A stretch of 64,000 nt of DNA. It comes from Shewanella marinintestina. Lineage in GTDB: Bacteria > Pseudomonadota > Gammaproteobacteria > Enterobacterales > Shewanellaceae. The stretch covers positions 1 to 64,000 of the forward strand of contig NZ_JAKILC010000019.1 in assembly GCF_023283845.1 (NCBI RefSeq), written 5' to 3'. Under the pieces are notes generated by a model, which saw nothing but the letters and a program-made list of their open reading frames with translations, was not told where the DNA came from and did not search any database. Shown here piece after piece: positions 9,058 to 18,417 of the stretch (the first letter of the stretch is position 1; the number at the start of each line of letters is the position of its first letter). The position numbers and the translations under genes were made by a program.

Positions 9058-9951
9058 CTATTTTTTAGGTAAAAATTTAATTGGGTTAACTGACTTTCCG
9101 TGATATCTGATCTCAAAATGCAGCATCACTCTATTTGTGCCTGTACTTCCCATTTTCGCAACTGTCTGTCCAACATTAACAACTTGCTTTTCTTTAACTA
9201 AGATCTTGTCAGCATGAGCATAAGCACTTAAATAGTCATCACTATGTTTAATAATGACCAAGTTACCATAGCCACGAAGTGCGCTACCTGCATAAACGAC
9301 TCTACCGTTAGCTGCAGCTCTGATAGCATCACCTCTGTTGCCAGCGATCTTTATCCCTTTATTTCCCTGCTCTTTGGCTGAGAATGTACCAATTACTTTA
9401 CCGTTAACAGGCCAAGACCACTTGCTCACCGTCTTTGGAAGTGTGGCTTGCCTGTGGATAACTTGGTTAACTTCTTGTTGACTGGTTGTTACAGAATACG
9501 CAGCCTTTGAATTTGGATCAAGCGGTTTTTTTGACCAATCTTTTTTACTACTTTCGTTTGACGCCTTGGCTACAACACTCTGTTTTTGTGCACTTTTACT
9601 TGGTTTTGGTGTGGTTTTAGTCACTTTTACAGGTGCTTTTTTTGCAACAGAGGTATTTGTAACAGATCGTTTAGAGCTAAGACTCAATACCTGTCCAGGG
9701 TAGATGGTATAAGGGGTTGGTAAGCGATTAGCTTTTGCAATAGCAGCAAAATCTTTATTAGCTCCCCATGCAATAGAATAAAGCGTATCACCTTGTTTTA
9801 CGATATAACGAGTCCCCGTTATTGATCCTTTACTGATCGATGGGGTTGATGGACCGTTTAACGATTCTACAGGTGCTGGGCGATCAGCCTGAAAACTACA
9901 ACCTGATAATAGTAGCGATAAGTAAACGCATAAAAAGCAAGACAACCTCAT
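9058..9951 (-). CDS. nlpD: NlpD, murein hydrolase activator lipoprotein
   Basis: An outer-membrane lipoprotein that activates the amidase AmiC at the division septum. A lipoprotein signal ends in LLLSGC (lipidated Cys near residue 18), a LysM domain follows (about residues 47-91, YIVKQGDTLYSIAW), then a Lys/Ser/Thr-rich linker and a LytM/M23-like domain to the C-terminus. The M23 zinc ligands are degenerate: the first-ligand motif reads NKGIKIAG where active enzymes have HxGxD, as in E. coli NlpD, so it should be an activator and not a peptidase. It sits between pcm and rpoS, the usual order, and is co-directional with both. Confidence 0.94.
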   Translation of the reverse strand: MRLSCFLCVYLSLLLSGCSFQADRPAPVESLNGPSTPSISKGSITGTRYIVKQGDTLYSIAWGANKDFAAIAKANRLPTPYTIYPGQVLSLSSKRSVTNTSVAKKAPVKVTKTTPKPSKSAQKQSVVAKASNESSKKDWSKKPLDPNSKAAYSVTTSQQEVNQVIHRQATLPKTVSKWSWPVNGKVIGTFSAKEQGNKGIKIAGNRGDAIRAAANGRVVYAGSALRGYGNLVIIKHSDDYLSAYAHADKILVKEKQVVNVGQTVAKMGSTGTNRVMLHFEIRYHGKSVNPIKFLPKK

Positions 9952-10005
9952 TATTTACTTATCACCTCAATAATCTAAAATAGTTAATTATACTTAAAAC
10001 GAATA

Positions 10006-10641
10006 TTAGGCAAGTTCGCCATTTACCAATGGCACAAAACGAACCATCTCAATCACTTCTGATGAGTATTTCCCTGCAATACGGGTCACTTTTAATAGCT
10101 GCTGAGTTTCCCCCCCAACAGGGATAACTAACACACCACCGTCGGCTAACTGCGCTAATAGTGCTTCAGGTATTGAACTTGCGGCAGCCGTAACCATAAT
10201 CGCATCATAAGGCCCTTTGCTTGGCCAGCCTTGCCATCCGTCACCATATTTAAACGAAATATTATGTAGATCCAGTCTTTTTAAGCGCTGACGAGCCTGA
10301 ATTTGTAAGCTTTTAATCCGCTCAACTGTACAGAGCTGCGGTACTAACTGTGCCAATATGGCAGCTTGATAACCTGAGCCCGTTCCAATCTCCAATACCT
10401 TAAGAGGATTATCTTGCAACAGGATTTCCGTCATACGCGCAACAATATAAGGTTGAGAAATAGTTTGCCCTTGACCTATAGGAAGAGCCGTATTTTCATA
10501 AGCCTTATGCCCAAGAGCGGGATCAAGAAACTGCTCCCTTGGCGTATTTGCCACCGCTTTTAACACTGGCTCATTACGGATCCCAGCCTCATACAATTTT
10601 CTTGCTAAGTTCAATGCTGATGTTGAGGCAACAGGATTCAT
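10006..10641 (-). CDS. pcm: Protein-L-isoaspartate O-methyltransferase
   Basis: Methylates isoaspartyl residues in aged proteins with S-adenosylmethionine, starting their repair. The 211-residue length is normal. It has the family signature GQGQTISQPYIVA and the SAM-binding motif VLEIGTGSGYQAAIL. It follows surE with a 76-bp gap and precedes nlpD by about 54 bp, forming the classic surE-pcm-nlpD-rpoS stationary-phase cluster. Confidence 0.96.
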   Translation of the reverse strand: MNPVASTSALNLARKLYEAGIRNEPVLKAVANTPREQFLDPALGHKAYENTALPIGQGQTISQPYIVARMTEILLQDNPLKVLEIGTGSGYQAAILAQLVPQLCTVERIKSLQIQARQRLKRLDLHNISFKYGDGWQGWPSKGPYDAIMVTAAASSIPEALLAQLADGGVLVIPVGGETQQLLKVTRIAGKYSSEVIEMVRFVPLVNGELA

Positions 10642-10717
10642 AAATCAGTTTTCCAATATTTCAAAATAAACATACATAAATTAAAACAATACAAACGCTA
10701 ACTCGTTAGCGGCGTAT

Positions 10718-11470
10718 TTAATCAGCGACTTGTGTTAACCAACCTTCTAAAGCACTTATCTGCTCAAATGCAGTTAGGTCAACAGTTAGCGGCGTAATAG
10801 ACACGTAACCATTAGCTACCGCGTAGAAATCGGTTCCCTGACTTGCATCTTGCTCATCACCCGGAGGGCCTAACCAAAAAATTTCTCTACCTGCTGGATC
10901 TTGAGTTCTGACCATACCTTCTGCTCTATGACGTGCTCCCAAGCGAGTAATCTTAATACCTTTAACCTCATCTATCGGTAAGTCCGGCACATTGATATTC
11001 AAAATTTTGTCTTGAGCAATTGGCTTATCTTGCAGTGCTTTAACAATTTTTAACGCGTAATGTGCAGCGGTGTCATAGTGCTTTAACTCGCGACCTGCTA
11101 AAGATATAGCAATGGCAGGAAAACCAAGAAAGCGCCCTTCCATCGCCGCTGCTACAGTCCCTGAATACAAGGTATCATCACCCATATTCGCGCCAGCATT
11201 AATGCCTGATACCACCATATCTGGCTCATCTTGATAAAGTTCTCTAATTGCAAGGTGCACACAATCGGTAGGTGTACCACTGACTGAGATAAAACCATTG
11301 TCTAAGGTATTGAGTCGTAATGGATTGGTCAAGGTTAACGAGTTACTTGCACCCGAACAGTTTCTATCAGGCCCAACAGTCAGCGTCTCAGCAATTTGAT
11401 TTAACGCAGCAGTTAGTGCAGCAATACCTTCAGCGTTCACTCCATCGTCATTACTGATCAAAATCTTCAT
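10718..11470 (-). CDS. surE: 5'/3'-nucleotidase SurE
   Basis: A metal-dependent phosphatase acting on nucleoside 5'- and 3'-monophosphates (and exopolyphosphate in E. coli). The N-terminus MKILISNDDGV carries the metal-binding Asp pair, NCSGASNS carries the conserved serine and SGINAGANMGDDTLYSGTV the conserved asparagine. Length 250 residues, as in the family. Its ATG overlaps the truD stop codon (ATGA, 11470-11467), so the two are probably translationally coupled. Confidence 0.96.
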   Translation of the reverse strand: MKILISNDDGVNAEGIAALTAALNQIAETLTVGPDRNCSGASNSLTLTNPLRLNTLDNGFISVSGTPTDCVHLAIRELYQDEPDMVVSGINAGANMGDDTLYSGTVAAAMEGRFLGFPAIAISLAGRELKHYDTAAHYALKIVKALQDKPIAQDKILNINVPDLPIDEVKGIKITRLGARHRAEGMVRTQDPAGREIFWLGPPGDEQDASQGTDFYAVANGYVSITPLTVDLTAFEQISALEGWLTQVAD

Positions 11471-12534
11471 TGCTGCGCCTCTGCACTTCTTTGCTCAGCG
11501 AGCATCTTTTGGCGCGCGACTTCTTGAACATCTTGATAAACAAACAGCTCACGAAGTAACGATGTCGCATAAGAGCCTGATGGTAATGCAAATTTTAAGG
11601 TAATGGTATCTTCATCTACTTGATATTGCAGATGTTGTGGCTCAAGTAACAATGCGCGCCTTTCCTGGTTAAGTCCTGCTTGCTCTAAACCATCTTTATC
11701 GATTGTTAGCGCTTCAAGTGCTTGTGCCTCACATTCTGCAGCCTCAGCCTGTGCAAGCGGTAAACCACGCCCCCATAACGGCGCAGATAACTGGATATCT
11801 TTTTTGGCCAAACGCTCAATTAAGATGTCATCCCATTGCTCTGCCACAAAATAGCTCTTACTGCCCGCAAGCATCACGCAGTCACCTGTAAGCGTTGTTG
11901 TACCGTGCAGGGCTAAGCGCCCTGATACCGCCATATTAAATAGGTTTGAGCGAACTGCAGATAAATACATACTACGCTTGTTTCTATCTTTTACTTTGCG
12001 ACCAGTAAACATCTGGCGGCCAAATATAAGGTTCTTGCCATCATGCCCAAAACGCTGCTCACCAAAGTAATTCGGCACACCTTGCTCTGTCACAAGTTCA
12101 ATACGTTTAATAACATCACTCATATCACTTACATTGCGCAGTGTTAAGGTAAAACGATTGCCCGCTAGTGCGCCTATGCGTAATTTTTTTGCGTGGCGAG
12201 AAGCACTTAACACGGTAATTTTATCGCTATTTAATTGTTGCCAGTCTGGCGTTTCTTTGCCAGGAATGCGAACTCCAAACCATTGCTCTGTAACGGCATG
12301 CTTATCTTTTTGTCCAGCATAAGTCACCTCTTTAGGGTGCACATGAGCAAAACTCGATAACATTTTGGCGACTTCAACCGTATTTAGTCCTTCCTTACGG
12401 ATGTGCAGCAGATGGTGCTCCCCCTCACCTGTTGGTGAAAAAGGCAAGATTTCTTTTACTTGAAAGTCACTGTTATGGGTACGTAGATCCGCCGTAGATG
12501 TCGGCTTGCCGTATAAATAATGTAATTCGCTCAT
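11467..12534 (-). CDS. truD: tRNA pseudouridine(13) synthase TruD
   Basis: Makes pseudouridine at position 13 of tRNA-Glu. The catalytic motif GQKDKHAVTEQW places the nucleophile at Asp77, and the conserved NYFGEQRFG and RNLFN-type segments are present. I choose the ATG giving MSELHYLYGKP, 11 codons inside the open frame, because it matches the E. coli N-terminus; the protein is then 355 residues. It overlaps surE by 4 bp and follows ispF in the ispD-ispF-truD-surE run. Confidence 0.94.
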   Translation of the reverse strand: MSELHYLYGKPTSTADLRTHNSDFQVKEILPFSPTGEGEHHLLHIRKEGLNTVEVAKMLSSFAHVHPKEVTYAGQKDKHAVTEQWFGVRIPGKETPDWQQLNSDKITVLSASRHAKKLRIGALAGNRFTLTLRNVSDMSDVIKRIELVTEQGVPNYFGEQRFGHDGKNLIFGRQMFTGRKVKDRNKRSMYLSAVRSNLFNMAVSGRLALHGTTTLTGDCVMLAGSKSYFVAEQWDDILIERLAKKDIQLSAPLWGRGLPLAQAEAAECEAQALEALTIDKDGLEQAGLNQERRALLLEPQHLQYQVDEDTITLKFALPSGSYATSLLRELFVYQDVQEVARQKMLAEQRSAEAQQ

Positions 12535-12620
12535 ATCGCTTACTTGTCTCACTAATCTATCTTGCATGCAACCGTGAGGTTACAGTTATTCTGGCCAGCC
12601 CTATAAGCGGGCATAAAACA

Positions 12621-13100
12621 CTAGGATTTAATCATCAACACTACAGCTTCAACGGCTATGCCTTCTTTTCTGCCGGTAAAGCCTAGTTTTTCAGTGGTAG
12701 TCGCTTTGACGTTAATATCGCCAATATCAGTGGCTAAGTCACTCGCAAGCACTGCTCTTATCGATTCAATATGTGGCGCCATTTTAGGTGCCTGAGCAAT
12801 TACAGTCACATCTAGGTTAGATATAATAAAGCCCAGATCCGTAGCTAACTTATAACAATGTCTCAATAGCACACGGCTATCGGCGCCTTTAAAATCAGGA
12901 TCTGTATCAGGGAAGTGCTTACCAATGTCGCCAAGGGCCATAGCCCCCAAAATCGCATCAGATATAGCATGCAGTACTACGTCACCGTCAGAGTGTGCAA
13001 CTAAACCCACATCATAAGGTACTTCAATACCACCTAAAATTAATGGTGGCTCACCACCAAACTTATGCACATCAAACCCATGACCGATTCTAATTTTCAT
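12621..13100 (-). CDS. ispF: 2-C-methyl-D-erythritol 2,4-cyclodiphosphate synthase
   Basis: The fifth step of the MEP isoprenoid pathway, converting CDP-methylerythritol 2-phosphate to the cyclodiphosphate. The 159-residue protein has the zinc-binding DVH (Asp10, His12), the AHSDGDVVLHA signature and the C-terminal TTTEKLGFTGR motif. It lies 56 bp downstream of ispD, the enzyme two steps earlier, as in many gammaproteobacteria. Confidence 0.97.
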   Translation of the reverse strand: MKIRIGHGFDVHKFGGEPPLILGGIEVPYDVGLVAHSDGDVVLHAISDAILGAMALGDIGKHFPDTDPDFKGADSRVLLRHCYKLATDLGFIISNLDVTVIAQAPKMAPHIESIRAVLASDLATDIGDINVKATTTEKLGFTGRKEGIAVEAVVLMIKS

Positions 13101-13156
13101 TGCTTATCCTGTTAATGCGAAACCCGTTGATGTCTCTATTAGTTTTCAACCAAAAC

Positions 13157-13852
13157 TCACTGTTCATTGCTTTTTAGAAACAGCGACGCTAACTGTAAAT
13201 CATCAGGGTGAGTGACTTTTATATTATCGGCTCGTCCAGTAACAACAGCAGGCATAATTCCAGCCCATTCCATTGCAGAAGCTTCGTCAGTAATTGATGC
13301 CCCGGCCGCTAAAGCATCGGTTAAGTTTTTCTTCAAACTAACCACTGGGAAAAATTGTGGTGTCAGTGCATGCCATAACTGCTCACGGCAGACTGTTTCT
13401 GTAATTATACCTTGTGCATTGGTACGCTTCATCGTATCTCGCACCGGTGTAGCTAAAATGGCCCCTTGGGGGAATACAGCTGCAGATTCAATAAGCTTAT
13501 CAATATCAAAATGGGTTAAACAAGGGCGTGCAGCATCGTGAACTAACACCCAAGCATCTTTTTTAGCAACTTCGAGACCAGCTAAAACTGAGTCTGCTCG
13601 CTCTTTACCACCAACGATAGCCTGAAGTTTAGGGTCCGTAGCTTGTGGTAGCTTAACGAAATACTCATCATGTGGATTAAGGGCGACAATCACCTTAGTG
13701 ATTTTAGGATGAGACAGTAAGCAATCTAGGGTGTGGCCTAGAATGGTTTGCTCATTAAGCGCCAAATACTGCTTTGGAAGCTCAGCTCCCATACGGCTAC
13801 CTATGCCGGCAGCGGGAACAATAGCAATAATTTGCTGAGGAGTTTGGCTCAT
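13157..13852 (-). CDS. ispD: 2-C-methyl-D-erythritol 4-phosphate cytidylyltransferase
   Basis: Transfers CMP from CTP to methylerythritol 4-phosphate in the MEP pathway. The nucleotidyltransferase N-terminus VPAAGIGSRMGAELPKQY (Arg and Lys contact CTP) and the signature VLVHDAARPCL are intact. 231 residues, normal length. It is placed between ftsB and ispF and probably co-transcribed with both. Confidence 0.97.
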   Translation of the reverse strand: MSQTPQQIIAIVPAAGIGSRMGAELPKQYLALNEQTILGHTLDCLLSHPKITKVIVALNPHDEYFVKLPQATDPKLQAIVGGKERADSVLAGLEVAKKDAWVLVHDAARPCLTHFDIDKLIESAAVFPQGAILATPVRDTMKRTNAQGIITETVCREQLWHALTPQFFPVVSLKKNLTDALAAGASITDEASAMEWAGIMPAVVTGRADNIKVTHPDDLQLASLFLKSNEQ

Positions 13853-13925
13853 ATTCGAGCTCCATAAAATGCTGGCATTTAGCTATGACCAATAAAGAAA
13901 ATAAAGCGGAGAAGAAATAACAAAA

Positions 13926-14222
13926 CTAGTTTTCAGGGAGGCTGCTACGCTCTCCTCCAACGACTCGGAAAAATGTCTCGCCATCTTTAACCATGCCGAG
14001 TTCATTTCTAGCTCGCTCTTCTAGTGCTTCTGTACCACTTCGAAGATCATTAATTTCTTCTCTTAACACTTGGTTACGAGCGACTAATTGCGCATTACTT
14101 TGCTGCTGCAACTTGATTTGTTCTTGCAGATGAAAAGACTCAGCTAAGCTTTTCTCTCCTAACCAAAGGCGATACTGAAGCATGGCAAGTAAAGCAATTA
14201 ATACAAAAAGAAGGCGTTTCAT
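13926..14222 (-). CDS. ftsB: Cell division protein FtsB
   Basis: A small bitopic inner-membrane protein that links FtsL and FtsQ in the divisome. The 98 residues comprise a short N-terminus, one membrane segment (about residues 4-20, LLFVLIALLAMLQYRLWLG), a periplasmic coiled coil to about residue 70 and the ARNELGMVKDGETFFRVV tail typical of FtsB. It begins 90 bp after the eno stop, and a terminator lies between, so ftsB may have its own promoter before ispD-ispF. Confidence 0.95.
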   Translation of the reverse strand: MKRLLFVLIALLAMLQYRLWLGEKSLAESFHLQEQIKLQQQSNAQLVARNQVLREEINDLRSGTEALEERARNELGMVKDGETFFRVVGGERSSLPEN

Positions 14223-14270
14223 GATTCAAAATAGAAAGAAATTGAGAATAGTAGACAGATAGTACAACAA

Positions 14271-14297
14271 AAAAGGCCACCGAGTGGTGGCCTTTTT
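14271..14297. terminator. eno terminator
   Basis: GGCCACC (14275-14281) / GGTGGCC (14286-14292) with a GAGT loop, flanked by an A-run and a T-run. It stands between the eno stop and the ftsB start. Confidence 0.88.
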
Positions 14298-14312
14298 AAA
14301 GTTTATAGCGTT

Positions 14313-15608
14313 TTATGCTTGTCCTTTGATCTCTTTAAGACCGTTATAAGGTGCTTTTTCGCCTAACTGTTCTTCAATACGAAGTAGTTGGTTGTACTTA
14401 GCAACACGGTCACTACGACATAGTGAACCCGTCTTGATTTGGCCAGCTGAAGTTGCAACAGCTAGATCTGCAATCGTTGCATCTTCAGTTTCACCACTGC
14501 GGTGTGAAATCACAACAGTGTAGCCCGCTTCTTTCGCCATGCGAATTGCAGCAAGCGTCTCAGTTAAAGAACCGATTTGGTTAAACTTAATCAATATTGA
14601 GTTAGCAATATTGTTATCAATACCGCGTTTTAGGATCTTAGTGTTAGTTACGAATAAATCGTCACCAACAAGTTGGATCTTGTCGCCCATGATTTGAGTT
14701 TGGTAGGCCCAACCATCCCAATCTGACTCGTCTAAACCATCTTCAATAGAAGCAATTGGGTACTGCTCAGTTAGTGACTTAAGGAAGTCAGAGAAACCGT
14801 TTGCAGAGAATACTTTGCCTTCACCAGATAGATCGTATTGACCATCCTTGTAAAACTCAGATGCGGCGCAATCAAGTGCTAACGTTACGTCAGTACCTAG
14901 TGCGTAACCGGCTTTCTCAACAGCAACCTTGATGATCGCTAGTGCGTCAGCATTTGATGCCAAATCTGGTGCAAAACCGCCTTCATCACCTACTGAAGTG
15001 CTTAGGCCTTTAGACTTAAGTACACTCTTTAGGCTGTGGAATATTTCAGCGCCCATGCGTAGCGCTTCACGGAAGCTCTTAGCACCAACAGGTTGAACCA
15101 TAAATTCTTGGATATCAACGTTGTTATCAGCATGCTCACCGCCGTTCAAGATGTTCATCATTGGAACTGGCATAGAGTACTGGCCTGGCGTGCCATTTAA
15201 ATCAGCAATATGTGCGTATAAAGGAATACCTTTAAATGCTGCTGCCGCTTTAGCTGCTGCCAAAGATACGGCTAGGATCGCATTAGCGCCTAGCTTATCT
15301 TTGTTTTCAGTGCCGTCAACGTCGATCATGATTTGATCAAGCTCAGCTTGAGCTGTCGCATCTTTACCCATTAACGCATCACGGATAAGTCCGTTGATGT
15401 TTTCAACCGCTTTTAATACACCTTTACCTAAGTAACGTGCTTTGTCGCCGTCACGTAGTTCTAGTGCTTCACGGCTACCTGTTGATGCGCCAGATGGTGC
15501 CGCAGCCATCCCCATGAATCCGCCTTCTAAATGAACTTCAGCTTCAACAGTTGGGTTACCGCGAGAATCCATGATTTCGCGACCGATAATGTTAATAATC
15601 TTAGCCAT
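14313..15608 (-). CDS. eno: Enolase
   Basis: Interconverts 2-phosphoglycerate and phosphoenolpyruvate in glycolysis and, in E. coli, is also an RNA-degradosome component. 431 residues, normal. Visible are the substrate loop SGASTGSREALELRDGD, the metal ligands in ALDCAASEFY and SIEDGLDE, the catalytic Lys in LIKFNQIGSLTET and the signature SHRSGETED. The pyrG-eno order is conserved in gammaproteobacteria, but each gene here has its own terminator. Confidence 0.98.
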   Translation of the reverse strand: MAKIINIIGREIMDSRGNPTVEAEVHLEGGFMGMAAAPSGASTGSREALELRDGDKARYLGKGVLKAVENINGLIRDALMGKDATAQAELDQIMIDVDGTENKDKLGANAILAVSLAAAKAAAAFKGIPLYAHIADLNGTPGQYSMPVPMMNILNGGEHADNNVDIQEFMVQPVGAKSFREALRMGAEIFHSLKSVLKSKGLSTSVGDEGGFAPDLASNADALAIIKVAVEKAGYALGTDVTLALDCAASEFYKDGQYDLSGEGKVFSANGFSDFLKSLTEQYPIASIEDGLDESDWDGWAYQTQIMGDKIQLVGDDLFVTNTKILKRGIDNNIANSILIKFNQIGSLTETLAAIRMAKEAGYTVVISHRSGETEDATIADLAVATSAGQIKTGSLCRSDRVAKYNQLLRIEEQLGEKAPYNGLKEIKGQA

Positions 15609-15694
15609 AATGCCCTCGATTTAAGTTTTAAAGATAAATTTAAAGATAAAAGTAAAACGAAATTCTGTGCAGTTATTACATCGCTAGAAACAAA

Positions 15695-15725
15695 AAAACC
15701 GCCCCCATAGCATGGAAGCGGTTTT
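15695..15725 (-). terminator. pyrG terminator
   Basis: AAAACCGC (15695-15702) / GCGGTTTT (15718-15725) with inner pairing CAT/ATG in the loop, and an A-run to the left giving a T-run on the minus strand, just past the pyrG stop. Confidence 0.75.
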
Positions 15726-15732
15726 GGCGTAA

Positions 15733-17373
15733 TTAGTCTTCTAAATCACGTTTTTGGTAGGCTGCTGCCGCGGCAACAAACCCTTCAAATAACGGCTGAC
15801 CATCACGAGGAGTCGATGTAAATTCAGGGTGGAATTGACCCGCTACGAACCATGGGTGGTTTGGTAGCTCAATCATTTCAACCAATGAACGGTCTGATGA
15901 TAGACCGCTGAAGATAAGGCCTGCCTTCTCTAGGCGCTCTTTGTAGTTGTTGTTCACTTCGTAACGGTGACGGTGACGTTCTACACAAGTGCTACCTTTA
16001 TAAGCTGCAGCCGCTTTAGTGCCTTCTTCAAGGTGACAAAGTTGAGCACCTAGACGCATAGTGCCACCTAGATCTGATTCTTCATGGCGCTCTTCAACTT
16101 GACCATCTTCGTTGATCCACTCAGTGATCAAACCAACGACTGGATGTGGAGTCTCAGGCATAAATTCAGTTGAATGTGCACCTTCAAGACCAGCAACATG
16201 ACGAGCGAACTCAATCAGTGCAACCTGCATACCTAGACAGATACCAAAGTATGGAAGGTTGTTTTCACGGGCAAACTTAGCCGCCATGATCTTACCTTCA
16301 ACACCACGTTCACCGAAACCACCAGGAACTAAGATACCGTCTAAACCTTGAAGCACTTCATCGCCCTTAGCTTCAACATTTTGTGAATCAATGTACTTTA
16401 TATTCACAGATACGCGGTTAAATAAACCTGCGTGCTTTAGTGCTTCGTTAACTGACTTATAAGCGTCTGGTAGTTCAATGTACTTACCTACCATACCAAT
16501 AGTCACTTCACCCGTTGGGTTAGCTTCTTGGTAAATCACTTTTTCCCACTCAGCCAAATCAGCTTCTTTACAATCGATGCCAAAACGCTTAGTCACAAGT
16601 TGGTCTAAACCTTGTGCTTTTAGTAACGCAGGGATCTTATAGATACTGTCTACGTCTTTTAGTGAGATAACTGCACGTTCTTCTACGTTACAGAATAGAG
16701 AGATCTTCGCTTTTTCGTTTGCAGGGATCGCACGATCACCACGACAAACCAATACATCAGGAGCGATACCAATTGAACGTAGCTCTTTAACAGAGTGCTG
16801 CGTTGGTTTAGTTTTCACTTCGCCTGCTGCACCGAGGAAAGGAACAAGCGTTAAATGCATAAATAGGGTTCTATCACGGCCAAGCTCAACGCCTAACTGA
16901 CGGATAGATTCTAGGAATGGTAGTGATTCAATATCACCTACCGTACCACCAATTTCAACGATAGCCACATCATGACCTTCACCACCTGCAAGCACTTTCT
17001 CTTTAATAGCGTTAGTGATATGTGGGATAACCTGAATGGTTGCACCTAAATAGTCACCACGACGTTCTTTACGAAGTACTTCTTCATAAATACGACCCGT
17101 AGTAAAGTTATTACGACGGTTCATCTTAGTGCGGATGAAACGCTCATAGTGACCTAAGTCTAGATCGGTTTCAGCGCCGTCTTCTGTCACAAACACTTCA
17201 CCGTGCTGTGTCGGACTCATGGTACCTGGATCTACGTTAATGTATGGATCCAGCTTCATAATGGTTACGTTTAGGCCGCGAGCCTCTAATATTGCAGCCA
17301 AAGAAGCTGCTGCAATGCCTTTACCTAGTGATGAAACCACGCCACCAGTAACGAAGATATACCTTGTAGTCAT
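15733..17373 (-). CDS. pyrG: CTP synthase
   Basis: Aminates UTP to CTP using glutamine and ATP. The N-terminal amidoligase domain (about residues 1-265) begins MTTRYIFVTGGVVSSLGKG with the P-loop; the C-terminal class I glutamine amidotransferase domain carries the nucleophile in FGICLGMQ (near residue 380) and a HPEF His-Glu pair. The open frame runs 16 codons further upstream, but the start at MTTRYIF is the family's; the protein is then 546 residues. Confidence 0.97.
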   Translation of the reverse strand: MTTRYIFVTGGVVSSLGKGIAAASLAAILEARGLNVTIMKLDPYINVDPGTMSPTQHGEVFVTEDGAETDLDLGHYERFIRTKMNRRNNFTTGRIYEEVLRKERRGDYLGATIQVIPHITNAIKEKVLAGGEGHDVAIVEIGGTVGDIESLPFLESIRQLGVELGRDRTLFMHLTLVPFLGAAGEVKTKPTQHSVKELRSIGIAPDVLVCRGDRAIPANEKAKISLFCNVEERAVISLKDVDSIYKIPALLKAQGLDQLVTKRFGIDCKEADLAEWEKVIYQEANPTGEVTIGMVGKYIELPDAYKSVNEALKHAGLFNRVSVNIKYIDSQNVEAKGDEVLQGLDGILVPGGFGERGVEGKIMAAKFARENNLPYFGICLGMQVALIEFARHVAGLEGAHSTEFMPETPHPVVGLITEWINEDGQVEERHEESDLGGTMRLGAQLCHLEEGTKAAAAYKGSTCVERHRHRYEVNNNYKERLEKAGLIFSGLSSDRSLVEMIELPNHPWFVAGQFHPEFTSTPRDGQPLFEGFVAAAAAYQKRDLED

Positions 17374-17488
17374 GCTGAACCTGAGAAAATGAGTTGGAAA
17401 TATGTGCTTGTAAGAAAGCACTAGGACGGGGCAATATTATACCAAAGCAAGCTTGATTCGACAAACTACAATTAACCTAAAAGCTAAG

Positions 17489-18292
17489 TTATTTATTTGC
17501 TTCATCCAGTTTAACCTTATCCCAGTAGCCATCAAGCTCTGTTAATGTGTGTTCTGTCATCAAACGACCATCGGCTTGAGCGTAAGCTTCAACACCACGA
17601 AAACGCCTTTCAAACTTATGATTTGCTTGCCTTAATGCCTGTTCAGGCTCAACGCCTAAATGCCTTGCAAGGTTCACGACAGCGAACAATAAATCCCCCA
17701 TCTCGTCTTGTACTTTATTTTCATCGACAGATTCTTGCTTTACTTCGTAAAGCACTTCATCAATCTCTTCATGGATTTTTGCAACGACAGGTTCAAGCTC
17801 TGCCCAGTCAAAACCCACTCTAGCGACTCGCTTTTGAATTTTAATTGAACGAGACAAGGCTGGTAAACTTTGAGGAATATCATCTAAAACCGAATTAAGC
17901 TCACGCTCACTACGTTCAGTCTCTTTCAATTGCTCCCAATTTTGCTTTATCTCAGCAGTACTACTTGTCTTTAAGCCATCAAATACATGCGGATGGCGTC
18001 TTGTCAGCTTATTACAGATCCGCTCAACCACAGTATCAAAATCAAATAAGCCTTGCTCTTTTCCTAACTGGCAATAAAAAACCACTTGAAATAACAAATC
18101 ACCTAGCTCATCGGGCAGCTCTTCCATCGCCATACGTTCAATAGCGTCCGCCACTTCGTAAGCCTCCTCTATAGTAAAAGGCACTATTGTCTTAAAGCTC
18201 TGTGCCAAATCCCAAGGGCAACCGGTTTCAGGGTCACGCAACTTTTGCATAATTGCTAACAAAGGTTGGGTATCACCTATATGCTTCGTCAT
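17489..18292 (-). CDS. mazG: Nucleoside triphosphate pyrophosphohydrolase MazG
   Basis: Hydrolyses NTPs and dNTPs to monophosphates and pyrophosphate; in E. coli it is linked to nutritional-stress survival. Two MazG domains are visible, the first with CPWDLAQSFKTIVPFTIEEAYEVADAI and the second with EEIDEVLYEV and EMGDLLFAVVNLAR, each having the ExxE/ExxD metal-binding acidic residues. 267 residues. An AGGATCC ribosome-binding site precedes the ATG. It follows relA, as in E. coli where the two genes are neighbours and functionally connected. Confidence 0.95.
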   Translation of the reverse strand: MTKHIGDTQPLLAIMQKLRDPETGCPWDLAQSFKTIVPFTIEEAYEVADAIERMAMEELPDELGDLLFQVVFYCQLGKEQGLFDFDTVVERICNKLTRRHPHVFDGLKTSSTAEIKQNWEQLKETERSERELNSVLDDIPQSLPALSRSIKIQKRVARVGFDWAELEPVVAKIHEEIDEVLYEVKQESVDENKVQDEMGDLLFAVVNLARHLGVEPEQALRQANHKFERRFRGVEAYAQADGRLMTEHTLTELDGYWDKVKLDEANK

Positions 18293-18370
18293 TTAAAGGA
18301 TCCTAATTTATCTATTAAAGTTACTGTTACGCGGCATATTATCAATGTAAATATGACTGATGGTACAACA

Positions 18371-18401
18371 AACAAAAACGGCAACCTTAAGTTGCCGTTT
18401 T
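18371..18401. terminator. relA terminator
   Basis: A perfect 10-bp stem AAACGGCAAC / GTTGCCGTTT with a CTTAA loop, with A-rich and T-rich flanks. It lies between the relA stop and the mazG start, so mazG may depend on readthrough or on its own promoter. Confidence 0.88.
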
Positions 18402-18417
18402 ATCAAGCTGCGCCCCA